Below are positions 14,201-21,848 of a stretch of 31,023 nucleotides of DNA, piece after piece. The translations under genes and the position numbers were made by a program. The notes under the pieces are model-generated. The model was not told the DNA's origin. It did no database searches and was given only the letters and a program-made list of their open reading frames with translations. The first letter of the stretch is position 1, and each line of letters starts with the position of its first letter. The stretch covers positions 1-31,023 of the forward strand of contig JBKPDW010000297.1 of NCBI GenBank assembly GCA_046728115.1, given 5' to 3'. The stretch comes from CAVSWN01 sp046728115 (lineage in GTDB: Bacteria > Acidobacteriota > Vicinamibacteria > Vicinamibacterales > CAVVIG01).

Positions 14201-16058
14201 GCTGATCGTCTCACGCGGCATCGGCGCCGGGACGAATCACGCGATCGGATTCGTCATCTTCGGCGGCCAGTCTCTTGCGCTCTTGCTGACGCTGATCGTC
14301 ACCCCCGTTGCGTACTCGCTGTTCGACGATGCCTCGAACATCCGGATCTTCCGGCGGTGGGCGGTGCGTCGAGCCATCCCGGTTCCCTCGAATGTGAGCA
14401 CGACGCTGCTGCTGCTCGTCGGCATTCTCGGCACCGCCGCGGTTGCGTCCGGCCAGACCTCGCCGGCGCCGCTCCGACTCACGGTCGACGATGCCGTGAG
14501 GATGGCGCTCGACCAGAACGTCGATTTGAAGGTCGACCGGCTGGATCCGCAAATCAGCGACACGCGCGTCGCCGCCGCTGCAGGGGCGTTCAAGCCGACG
14601 CTCAACACGAGCGTGCTGTCGAATAACCAGCTTGCAGCGCCCTCGAGTTTCCTGACGCCGACGGCCACGCGCACCGATGTCGTGACATCCAACGCCGGTT
14701 TCGCGCAGCGGCTGCGGTGGTTCGGCACCTCGTACAACGTCTCGTGGTCGACGTCGCACACCAACACGAACAGCTTTTTGACCAGCTACAACCCGCTGCT
14801 CCAGTCAGGGCTCGGTGTCAACGTGTCGCAGCCGCTCCTTCGCGACTTCAAGATCGACTTCGCGCGCCAGCAACTGACCACGAGCCGTACGAACCGCGAC
14901 ATCGCTGACACCCGGTTGCGGGAAAGCCTCGTACACACGACGGCCGCCGTGAAGGTGGCGTACTGGAACCTGGTCGCCGCGCGCGCCAACGTGGACGCGA
15001 GGCGATCGGCGCTCGAGCTGTCCGAAGAGCTGACTCGCGTGAACAAGGCGAAAGTCGACGTCGGGACGCTGCCACCGCTCGATCTGTTGTCGGCACAGGC
15101 CGAGGTCGCGTCCAACCAGGAGCAGCTGATCATTGCTGAAACGGCGATCAAGCAGGCTGCAGACAGATTGCGGCTGCTCATCTTCGACATGAACCAGCGC
15201 GACAACTGGAACATCCCGATCGAGCCAATCGACTCGCCCCCGCAAGCGACGACGGCCGTCGATGTCGACGCTGCCGTGACGACCGCGCTCCAGCAGCGGG
15301 CGGATCTCATCCGCGCCCAGCGTGAGATCGACAACTCGGACACTGCGGTGAAGTACGCGGGCAATCAGCGCATGCCGGACGTGCGCCTGAACGCGAGCTA
15401 TCAGGCGAGCGGTCTCGGCGGGACGCAGGTGCTCCGCGCCGGTGGCTTTCCCGGCACCATCGTGGGTCCCGGAGCCAACACCGATTTCGGCTCGGTCGTT
15501 AATCAGCTGTTCAGTCACGATTACCCGACGTGGGCGGTCGGTCTCAGCGTCTCGTACCCGATCGGTGACAGCACGGATCAGGCGAACTACGCACGCGCGC
15601 GACTCGAACGCTCGCAAGCGGCCGAACGGTTGAAGAGCAGCGAAGCCAAAGCGATCCAGCAGGTCAGGGATGCCGCCTGGAAGATCGAGATGAACGCGAA
15701 GCGGATCGAAACGACGCAGGTCGCACGCGACCTCGCCGAGCAGCGTCTCGACACCGAGCGCAAGCGCTTCGACGTTGGCATGTCTACGAGCTTTCTTGTC
15801 ATCCAGGCGCAACGCGACCTCGCGCAGGCGCGCACCAACGAGCTGAGTGCGGTGCTCGCATACGATCTTTCCCTCGTGGATTTCGATGCGCTCCAGCAGG
15901 CCGGGCCTGCCGGTTCCGGCGGGTCCGGTGGGTCAAGTGGGGCTGGTGGATCGGGTAGCGCTGCCGCGCCAGCGGCCGCAGCGCCATCGGCCGCCGTGCC
16001 GGCGGCGTCGATTCCGCGTCCGGCCACTGGTGTGCCTGGCGTGCCGCAGGGGCAATGA
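11289..16058 (+). CDS. RND efflux permease fused to a TolC-family outer-membrane factor (1589 aa)
   Basis: One uninterrupted frame encodes two normally separate proteins. Residues 1 to about 1022 are a full HAE-type RND permease (AcrB/MdtB-like): an N-terminal helix after MQWLAALCVKRPVFASV, TM4 proton-relay Asp400-Asp401 in IVIDDAIVVLENIYR, and TM10 Lys923-Lys924 in GVVKKNSILQIDHANQL. The last helix ends near IVTPVAYSLFDD. A basic linker (FRRWAVRR) then leads to a signal-peptide-like segment with a possible AVA cleavage site at 1051-1053. Residues about 1056-1537 are an OEP/TolC-type channel with its two repeats (RLTVDDAVRMALDQNVDLKV; VDVGTLPPLDLLSAQAEVAS; LDTERKRFDVGMSTSFLVIQ). A Gly/Ser/Ala/Pro-rich tail fills 1538-1589. 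GAGG lies about 8 bases before the ATG. The pump may be one polypeptide or be matured into two; internal initiation at GTG 14364 or 14394 is also possible. Confidence 0.95.
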   Translation: MQWLAALCVKRPVFASVLILSLTVIGIFSFTRLGVDRFPKIDFPTITVTTVQPGAAPEQIETEITDKIEEAVNTISGIDDLRSISSEGISQVIISFVLEKETDVAAQEVRDKVNGVLPRLPKTIQQPRVDKMDPDAAPVLSLALTAKQPVRDITEYADKVLRRQLESVNGVGQVIVLGGRQRQVNIWLDGDRLRAYNLTVTDVARALQAQNIEIPGGRVDQGPQSVTLRTRGRIQTVEEFNDIVIRQKEVHPVRIADVATVEDGEAEAETLANVNGTSTVLLQVRRQSGTNTVEVVREVKNRLTSLKAALPPGYTVRIVRDTSDFIEASIHNVEEHLVVGSILAALVVLLFLTNIRSTIIAAIAIPTSIVATFGLIWYMGFTLNLMTMLALTLSVGIVIDDAIVVLENIYRFIEEKHDDQFSAAVDATKEIGLAVLATTLSLVAIFVPVGFMGGIVGRFMKSFGLTMAFAIMVSLLVSFTLTPMLSARFLKVQRHGKDRHSSKDSRIFHAIDVFYTRLLEWSMRHRAIVAGVAALVLLSSVPLFMKANKNFMPQDDQAEFEINLRAPEGTSLESTEVITNRAANAVRAQIPEVDYTLVTVGGDPAKTRNLGNIYIRLKPIEERTRDQFTIMDVIRRQILPAVSSNLRTSVQEVAVIGGSGAQSATIQFLINGPDLQKLEVIGNRLVEKVKPLPGVVDIDTSFNTGKPELSVRVDRPKAADLGVQIGDAAEALRLLVGGDQVTTYNEASEQYEVHLRARAEDRTTQAAIAALTVPSSRLGSVSLDNVADFEPGSSPTDINRQARQRQVTVYCNLLPTASQANIQNAIVSEFEKLNVGGEYRGVFSGRSRELGRAAQNFLLAFLLSLVFMYLILAAQFESWLHPITILLSLPLTLPFALLSIILFRQSLNIFSALGLLVLFGVVKKNSILQIDHANQLKETGMSAHDAVIQASRDRLRPILMTTCAFVAGMLPLIVSRGIGAGTNHAIGFVIFGGQSLALLLTLIVTPVAYSLFDDASNIRIFRRWAVRRAIPVPSNVSTTLLLLVGILGTAAVASGQTSPAPLRLTVDDAVRMALDQNVDLKVDRLDPQISDTRVAAAAGAFKPTLNTSVLSNNQLAAPSSFLTPTATRTDVVTSNAGFAQRLRWFGTSYNVSWSTSHTNTNSFLTSYNPLLQSGLGVNVSQPLLRDFKIDFARQQLTTSRTNRDIADTRLRESLVHTTAAVKVAYWNLVAARANVDARRSALELSEELTRVNKAKVDVGTLPPLDLLSAQAEVASNQEQLIIAETAIKQAADRLRLLIFDMNQRDNWNIPIEPIDSPPQATTAVDVDAAVTTALQQRADLIRAQREIDNSDTAVKYAGNQRMPDVRLNASYQASGLGGTQVLRAGGFPGTIVGPGANTDFGSVVNQLFSHDYPTWAVGLSVSYPIGDSTDQANYARARLERSQAAERLKSSEAKAIQQVRDAAWKIEMNAKRIETTQVARDLAEQRLDTERKRFDVGMSTSFLVIQAQRDLAQARTNELSAVLAYDLSLVDFDALQQAGPAGSGGSGGSSGAGGSGSAAAPAAAAPSAAVPAASIPRPATGVPGVPQGQ
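14352..14456 (+). other. Internal signal-peptide-like junction of the RND-TolC fusion
   Basis: Codons 1022-1056 encode a basic n-region (RRWAVRR), a short polar stretch (AIPVPSNVS), a hydrophobic core (TTLLLLVGILGTAAV) and a small-residue site AVA|S, the layout of a Sec signal peptide. Because RND permeases end in the cytoplasm, this core would cross the membrane as a 13th helix and deliver the channel domain to the periplasm. Signal peptidase I could then release it. Processing is inferred, not seen. Confidence 0.6.
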
Positions 16059-16273
16059 ACCGGCCCGAACGTCTGTGGCGCGTGCGGAGGGACCATGCCT
16101 GGATCGACGCGCAAATCTGTGGCATCGGCCGGCCCGGTCGTGTGCGCGTCGACTTCTTCTTTGAGGGCAGCTGCATCTTCTCGCGGGAATTCCCGTCGCG
16201 CGAGCTCGCCATCGACGATGCGGCCGGAAAATTACGCGACCTCCAGCGCGTCGGATGGAGCACGCACTGGTAG
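16055..16273 (+). CDS. Small protein of unknown function (72 aa) coupled to the RND-TolC gene
   Basis: The ATG overlaps the stop of the fusion gene (ATGA at 16055-16058), a typical translational-coupling arrangement. The product is soluble-looking and rich in Arg and aromatics: MNRPERLWRVRRDHAWIDAQ, then DFFFEGSCIFSREFPSRELA and a C-terminal KLRDLQRVGWSTHW. There is no signal peptide or membrane helix. The pattern of W, H, D and aromatic residues looks like a compact alpha/beta domain. I do not recognise the family. Position suggests a role with the pump or simply a shared transcript. Confidence 0.68.
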   Translation: MNRPERLWRVRRDHAWIDAQICGIGRPGRVRVDFFFEGSCIFSREFPSRELAIDDAAGKLRDLQRVGWSTHW

Positions 16274-16394
16274 GCAGCCGGAGCCTCGCTCTCGTGCGGC
16301 GGTCAGTTCGATCGACGGGCAGTCGATGGTAATCACATCGATGCCGAATGCGACTAGCTGCGCTGCCTCCCGGCGCCTGTTCTAAACTGACCGC

Positions 16395-18314
16395 TTGCAG
16401 TACCGATTTGGACCCTTTCTCGTCGATCGTTCCAGTTACCGCGCGCTCAAGGGTGAGACACCCCTTGACCTCACGCCGAAACTCCTCGATCTGCTGCTGT
16501 ATCTCGTCGAGCATCCGGGAACACTGGTCACGAAAGAAGAGTTGCTGAGCGCGCTGTGGCCGAGCGCCAATGTGACCGACAACGCGCTGGCCCAGGCGAT
16601 GTCGGAGCTGCGCGAGGCGCTGGGCGATTCCGCTGGTGCGCCCCGGTTCATCAAGACGATTGCCAGACGCGGGTATCGCTTCGTCGCGCCGGTGGAGACA
16701 GTTGCCGCGGCGGCGGGCACAACCCCGGCTCACGCGATGCTCGAGGCCGCACGGCCACATGACGGGAACGATGCGCACGCTCGGACGATTGCGGTCCTGG
16801 ACTTCGTCAACGTCACCCAGGATCCCGAGTCGGCGTGGCTCTCGGCGGGCATCGCTGAAACGGTGACAGGCGACCTCCGCGCTCTGGGACACTTCCGCGT
16901 GATCGACCGATGGCAGGTGATGGACGCCGCGAGGCGGACCGATGGATCGCTGCATCGGATTGCAGGTCATTTGCACGCCCGGCTGATCGTGGTCGGCAGT
17001 TTCCAGCGCAATCGATCGCGGATCCGCATCACCGCACGAGTCGTGGATGTAGTGAGCGGAGAAGCCGTTGCCGATGCGAAAGTGGATGGTCCGTTCGAGT
17101 CGATCTTCGCGCTGCAGGATCAGGTGGTCGGACAGTTTTCGAGCGAGTTGGGCGTCGCATCAGGCGCAGACGGTCGGAACGGCGTCGTTCGCGACACATC
17201 GAGCCTGGATGCACATCGGGCGTTCAGCGAAGGCTGGATGCATCTCGAGTCGCTCGACGTTTGGGAGATCCCGCAGGCAATCGGCGATTTCGAGCGTGCC
17301 GTTGCCGCCGACCCGCGATACGCACTGGCGTACACCGGGCTCGCCAGCGCAGAGCTCGCTCTGTACGAAACCACCCGATCCGACAACGAGCCTGATCACG
17401 GTGTGTTGACTCGCGCCGTTCAGCATGCCCGCCATGCCGTGCACCTGGATGACACGTTAGCCGAAGCGCATGCCACGCTCGCGCTCGTGCTCGTCAGCTC
17501 GTGGCAGACCACGGAAGCGACCGCCGCAGCGCGGCGAGCAGTCGCGATCGAGCCCTCCAACTGGCGGCATCTCTTTCGTCTGGGCCACGCGTCCTGGGGC
17601 GAAGAACGCGTGCGCGCGGCGACACGCACGCTTGCGCTGTACCCGGATTTCGCGTTCGCCCATTTTCAGATAGCCATGGTGCATGTGGCGCGCGGCCGCG
17701 TACGGGATGCCGAGCTGCTGCTTCGGCAGGGCGCCGCCGTTCAGGACCGTCAGATCGGCCGGGGCGGTCGTTATCCCGCGTTGGGTCTGCACTGGCTTCT
17801 CGGCCTGGTGCGCCTGGCGCAGGACGATGGGGATGAAGCGCTGGCCGAATTCGACCGGGAGTACGCGCTGGCCGAGGCGCACCGCTTGTACGGACGCGAG
17901 TACGCGATGTCTGCCTTGCACGGGCGCGGCGCGGCATTGTTGTACGCAGGTCGTCGGGCAGATGCCGCGAGCAGCTTCCGTCGCGCTCTCGACCTGTATC
18001 CGGACCACGTCCCCACGCATATCGGTCTGGCGATGTCCGAACAGCGCGCGACTCGTTTCGATCCACGTTTCTGCGAACGGAATCAAGCCGTACTCTCGCG
18101 CACGCGCCCGGTCGAGGCCGCCCTGGTTCGTGCTCAGATCTTGACCGCTCAGGGCAACGAATCGGCCGCTGTTGGTACCCTGGCCGAGATGCTCGACGGC
18201 GCACCGCCGGGATTCGCCGGTTGGACCGTCCCGGTCGAGCCGATGCTGAAAGAACTTCAGCAGACGCAAGGTTTTGCGGATATCCTGACGCGGCTCGCCG
18301 AGCGCGCCCGGTAA
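16395..18314 (+). CDS. Winged-helix regulator with TolB-like and TPR domains
   Basis: This is a 639-residue one-component regulator. Residues 1-100 are an OmpR/PhoB-type winged helix: YRFGPFLVDRSSYRALKGET, LDLTPKLLDLLLYLVEHPGT, and FIKTIARRGYRFVAPVE. Residues about 127-255 (RTIAVLDFVNVTQDPESAWL ... IVVGSFQRNRSRIRITARVV) resemble the TolB N-terminal/FlgO-like fold. The rest (about 275-600) is helical TPR-like repeats. Unlike CadC or ToxR, no membrane helix separates the DNA-binding and sensor parts, so it should be cytosolic. The start is TTG 16395; no Shine-Dalgarno is seen, and a -10-like TAAACT lies just upstream, so a leaderless message is possible. Targets are unknown. Confidence 0.88.
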   Translation: MQYRFGPFLVDRSSYRALKGETPLDLTPKLLDLLLYLVEHPGTLVTKEELLSALWPSANVTDNALAQAMSELREALGDSAGAPRFIKTIARRGYRFVAPVETVAAAAGTTPAHAMLEAARPHDGNDAHARTIAVLDFVNVTQDPESAWLSAGIAETVTGDLRALGHFRVIDRWQVMDAARRTDGSLHRIAGHLHARLIVVGSFQRNRSRIRITARVVDVVSGEAVADAKVDGPFESIFALQDQVVGQFSSELGVASGADGRNGVVRDTSSLDAHRAFSEGWMHLESLDVWEIPQAIGDFERAVAADPRYALAYTGLASAELALYETTRSDNEPDHGVLTRAVQHARHAVHLDDTLAEAHATLALVLVSSWQTTEATAAARRAVAIEPSNWRHLFRLGHASWGEERVRAATRTLALYPDFAFAHFQIAMVHVARGRVRDAELLLRQGAAVQDRQIGRGGRYPALGLHWLLGLVRLAQDDGDEALAEFDREYALAEAHRLYGREYAMSALHGRGAALLYAGRRADAASSFRRALDLYPDHVPTHIGLAMSEQRATRFDPRFCERNQAVLSRTRPVEAALVRAQILTAQGNESAAVGTLAEMLDGAPPGFAGWTVPVEPMLKELQQTQGFADILTRLAERAR

Positions 18315-18364
18315 CGGCGCGCCGGCGCGATTCATCACAACACAGGGTTTTTCAGCGTTTTTCA
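18315..18364. repeat. GC palindrome and GTTTTTCA direct repeat between regulator and aas-type gene
   Basis: Right after the regulator stop is the 10-base palindrome CGGCGCGCCG (18315-18324), able to form a short GC stem or dimer site. Further on, GTTTTTCA occurs at 18347-18354 and 18357-18364, ten bases apart. The T-rich stretch downstream of the GC stem loosely resembles a terminator, but the spacing is too long for a standard one. Confidence 0.3.
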
Positions 18365-18410
18365 CCGCGGGCTCAGGACATCCCCGGAGAGCGCGTCGTA
18401 AGGTGTGTCC

Positions 18411-21400
18411 ATGACATCAGGCACCTATCGCGAAACGCTGGCCCGCCGCGGCATCCAGCCGTTTCTGTGGACGCAGTTTCTCGGCGCCTTCAACGACAAC
18501 TTGTTCAAGATTGTCGTTTCGCTGCTCGCCGTCCGGCTGGCGGCCAATCCGGCCGACGCCAGCTTTCAGCTCTCCCTCGTGGGCGCAATCTTCATCCTGC
18601 CATTCGTGCTGTTCTCGGGCTACGCGGGGCAGCTGGCCGACGTCTACAGCAAGCGCACTGTGCTCGTCGTCACGAAGTCGCTCGAAATCGTCGCAACCCT
18701 GCTCGGCCTGATCGCGTTCATGCTCGGACACCTCGAGATCACATACGTCGTGCTGTTCCTGTTCGCGCTGCAGGCGACGTTCTTCAGCCCGGCCAAGTAC
18801 GGCATCCTGCCCGAGCTGCTGCCCGATTCGGAGCTGTCGCGCGCGAACGGCATCCTTGAAATGAGCACGTTCGCGGCGATCGTCCTGGGTACCGCGGTCG
18901 GCAGCTTCATGTTCGATGCGTGGTACTCACAGCTCTGGCTGATCGGCATCATCGTCGTGGTCATTGCCGTGGCCGGCACTGCGCTGAGCTTCGGCATCCC
19001 GCAGGTCCGCGCTGCGTCGGCCGGCAGCCGCGTAAGCATCAATCCCTGGAGCGAGATCGTCGCCGGAACGAAGCGTCTGTTCGGCGACCGCGTACTGTGG
19101 CTCACCGTGATCGGCCTTTCGTACTTCTGGTTCCTCGGCGCGCTGCTGCAGCTCGTCATGGTGCTGTTCGGCAAAGAGGTCATGGGGCTGGACGACCGCT
19201 GGGTCGGTCTCCTGCTGACGTTTGCGGCAGTCGGCATCGCGGCGGGCAGCATGGCGGCCGGGCGTTTGTCGGGCGACAAGGTGGAACTGGGCCTCGCGCC
19301 GCTCGGTTCGATTGGGATGGGCCTCTTCGCCATTCTCCTCTCACGGGCGGGCCACTCCTTCATCCTCGCGGCCGCCGATCTGGCACTGGTCGGATTCTTC
19401 GGCGGCCTCTTCGCCGTCCCGCTCAACGCACTTCTCCAACAACGGAGCGGCGAACAGGAGAAAGGTCGTCTGATGGCGACCAACAACGTGTTCAACATGG
19501 TGGGCATCCTGCTGGCCTCGGGCGCGCTGTGGGTATGTTCGTCGCCCCGCATCTTCGGTATGTCACCGGATCACGTGATCCTGACCTTCGGCATTCTGAC
19601 GCTGATCTGCAGTGCCTACATCCTCTCCATCGTTCCGGATTTCCTGATTCGCTTCTGCCTCTGGCTCCTGACGCACACGGTGTATCGCATTCGAATCGAA
19701 GGGCAGCGGCATGTGCCGTTCCGCGGTCCGGCGCTGCTCGTTTGCAATCACCTTTCGCACGTCGATGGCCTGCTCGTCGGTGCCTGCGTTCAGCGATTCA
19801 TCAGATTCCTCGTCTACAAACCCTATTACGAGCATTGGGCATTCCATCCGCTGCTGAAGCTGATGAAGGCGATCCCGATCGCCCCGGGTCGAGACGCGCT
19901 CGCCTCGCTCGACAAGGCGCGCCAGGAATTGGTGAACGGCCACGTGGTGTGCATTTTCGCGGAAGGATCGATCAGCCGCACCGGCAACATGTTGCCGTTC
20001 AAACGCGGATTCGAGCGCATCGTCACTGGTCTCGATGTTCCGGTTATCCCCGTGTACCTCGATCGCGTCTGGGGCAGCATCTTCAGCTTCAAGGGCGGCC
20101 GGTTTTTCTGGAAGCGGCCGCTCCAGGTGCCGTATCCGGTCACGGTCGCTTTCGGCGAACCGCTGCCGTCGAGCACGACCGCGCCGGAAGCGCGACTTGC
20201 GCTGATGACATTAGGGTCTGAGGTGACGCTGCGCCGGCGGCCCGCAAACGAAATCCTCGGCCGCCAGTTCATCCGAACCGCGAAAGATCGTTGGTCGTCG
20301 TTCTGCATGGCCGACTCCACCGGCCAGAACCTGACCTTCGGCCGGACGCTGGTCGGCAGTCTGCTGCTGTCGCGATGGATTCGCCGACATGGGTCGAGCG
20401 AATCGCACGTGGGTGTGTTGCTGCCGGCGTCGGTGGGCGGCGCACTGACCAACGTCGCGACGTCGCTTGCGGGCAAGATCCCGGTGAATCTCAATTTCAC
20501 GGCCGGCAAGGAGGCGATGGCGGCGGCTGTAGAACGCTGCGGCATCAAGACGATCGTCACGTCACGGACGTTCCTGTCGAAAGCCGGGTTGGAGCAGGTC
20601 AACGGGATGGTATTCGTCGAAGACATCCTGAAGGCGTTCAGTGCAGTCGAGAAGGCTCGCATGCTCGTCACGGCCCGCATGTTACCAGCCCGTCTGCTCG
20701 GACGAATCTACGCGGCTGACGGAGATGCGGAAACGGTCGCGACCGTCATCTTCTCGAGCGGCAGCACGGGCATTCCCAAGGGCGTGATGCTCACGCATCG
20801 AAACATCCTCGCGAACCTCGACGCCGTTCTGCAGGTGTTCCAGCTTCAACACGACGACGTGATGGTCGGTGTGCTGCCGTTCTTCCACTCGTTCGGGTTC
20901 ACCGGTACGATCTGGCTGCCGCTCGTCGGAGGCTTCGGCGTCGCGTATCACCCCAATCCAACCGACGCGAAGACGATCGGCGAGCTTGCAGGACGATATC
21001 GTGCGACCGTCCTGATCAGTACGCCCACGTTCTGCGGCTCGTACATCCGGAAGATCACGCCCGAGCAGTTCGGCCGCCTCCGGTATGCCATCGTCGGTGC
21101 GGAAAAGCTGCGCGAACCGGTTGCAAGCGCCTTCAGGCAAAAATTCGGGATCGATCTGCTCGAAGGATACGGCTGCACCGAAATGTCGCCGATCGTCGCG
21201 GTGAACGCGCCCGACGTGGCGGACCGCGGCCAACGACAGCGCGCCACGCGTGTCGGCTCGGTAGGTCAACCACTCCCTGGAGTCGCGGCGAAGGTTGTCG
21301 ATCCGGCGACCGGCGATGGCCCGCTGTTCGAACGGGAAGGCCTGTTGCTGGTCAAAGGCCCGAACTTGATGAAGGGCTACATCGGCGATCCGGAGAAGAC

Positions 21401-21821
21401 TCACGAGGTCTTGCACGACGGCTGGTATGTCACGGGCGACATCGCGACCATCGACGATGGTGGGTTCATTCGGATTACCGATCGGCTGTCGCGCTTCAGC
21501 AAGATTGCCGGCGAAATGGTGCCGCACATGAAGGTCGAGCAGGAAATCCAGAATCTGCTCGATCCGGATGAAACCTGCGTCGTCGCTGGTGTTCCGGATT
21601 CCATGAAAGGCGAACGTCTGATCGCTTTCTATACCGACCCCGCTATAACGGCGCAGGATCTCTGGGAAAGGCTGTGTCGCACCGAACTGCCGCGGCTCTG
21701 GATCCCCAAACGCGAAGACTTGCGGCGCATTGCCGCGATCCCAACGCTCGGCACCGGCAAAGTGGATCTTCGCGCCGTCAAACAGTTGGCCATCGAGTCG
21801 GTCGCCGAAGCCGCCAGCTAG
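18411..21821 (+). CDS. aas: LplT-Aas type fusion: lysophospholipid transporter, acyltransferase and acyl-ACP synthetase
   Basis: This 1136-residue inner-membrane protein is predicted to flip lysophospholipids inward and re-acylate them. Residues about 1-405 are an MFS transporter of the LplT type (FLWTQFLGAFNDNLFKIVVS). Residues about 425-610 are a PlsC acyltransferase with the HX4D box His447-Asp452 (NHLSHVDG) and the FAEGSISRTG block. Residues about 640-1130 are an AMP-binding domain: SSGSTGIPKG at 782-791, EGYGCTEMSPIVAVN, GWYVTGDIATIDDGGFIRIT, and the C-terminal Lys in LGTGKVDLRAVK. E. coli has the transporter (lplT) and the bifunctional enzyme (aas) as adjacent genes. ATG 18411 is chosen because AAGG precedes it; GTG 18405 is in frame. 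Confidence 0.93.
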   Translation: MTSGTYRETLARRGIQPFLWTQFLGAFNDNLFKIVVSLLAVRLAANPADASFQLSLVGAIFILPFVLFSGYAGQLADVYSKRTVLVVTKSLEIVATLLGLIAFMLGHLEITYVVLFLFALQATFFSPAKYGILPELLPDSELSRANGILEMSTFAAIVLGTAVGSFMFDAWYSQLWLIGIIVVVIAVAGTALSFGIPQVRAASAGSRVSINPWSEIVAGTKRLFGDRVLWLTVIGLSYFWFLGALLQLVMVLFGKEVMGLDDRWVGLLLTFAAVGIAAGSMAAGRLSGDKVELGLAPLGSIGMGLFAILLSRAGHSFILAAADLALVGFFGGLFAVPLNALLQQRSGEQEKGRLMATNNVFNMVGILLASGALWVCSSPRIFGMSPDHVILTFGILTLICSAYILSIVPDFLIRFCLWLLTHTVYRIRIEGQRHVPFRGPALLVCNHLSHVDGLLVGACVQRFIRFLVYKPYYEHWAFHPLLKLMKAIPIAPGRDALASLDKARQELVNGHVVCIFAEGSISRTGNMLPFKRGFERIVTGLDVPVIPVYLDRVWGSIFSFKGGRFFWKRPLQVPYPVTVAFGEPLPSSTTAPEARLALMTLGSEVTLRRRPANEILGRQFIRTAKDRWSSFCMADSTGQNLTFGRTLVGSLLLSRWIRRHGSSESHVGVLLPASVGGALTNVATSLAGKIPVNLNFTAGKEAMAAAVERCGIKTIVTSRTFLSKAGLEQVNGMVFVEDILKAFSAVEKARMLVTARMLPARLLGRIYAADGDAETVATVIFSSGSTGIPKGVMLTHRNILANLDAVLQVFQLQHDDVMVGVLPFFHSFGFTGTIWLPLVGGFGVAYHPNPTDAKTIGELAGRYRATVLISTPTFCGSYIRKITPEQFGRLRYAIVGAEKLREPVASAFRQKFGIDLLEGYGCTEMSPIVAVNAPDVADRGQRQRATRVGSVGQPLPGVAAKVVDPATGDGPLFEREGLLLVKGPNLMKGYIGDPEKTHEVLHDGWYVTGDIATIDDGGFIRITDRLSRFSKIAGEMVPHMKVEQEIQNLLDPDETCVVAGVPDSMKGERLIAFYTDPAITAQDLWERLCRTELPRLWIPKREDLRRIAAIPTLGTGKVDLRAVKQLAIESVAEAAS

Positions 21822-21848
21822 TCCGCCGAGTTCAACGGAGGCACGATC

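Noticed and set aside
11289..16058. The RND-TolC fusion as an assembly error
   Set aside because: The frame is continuous, codon use is uniform across the junction, and the linker has a coherent signal-peptide layout. A sequencing error cannot be excluded entirely, but nothing in the text points to it.
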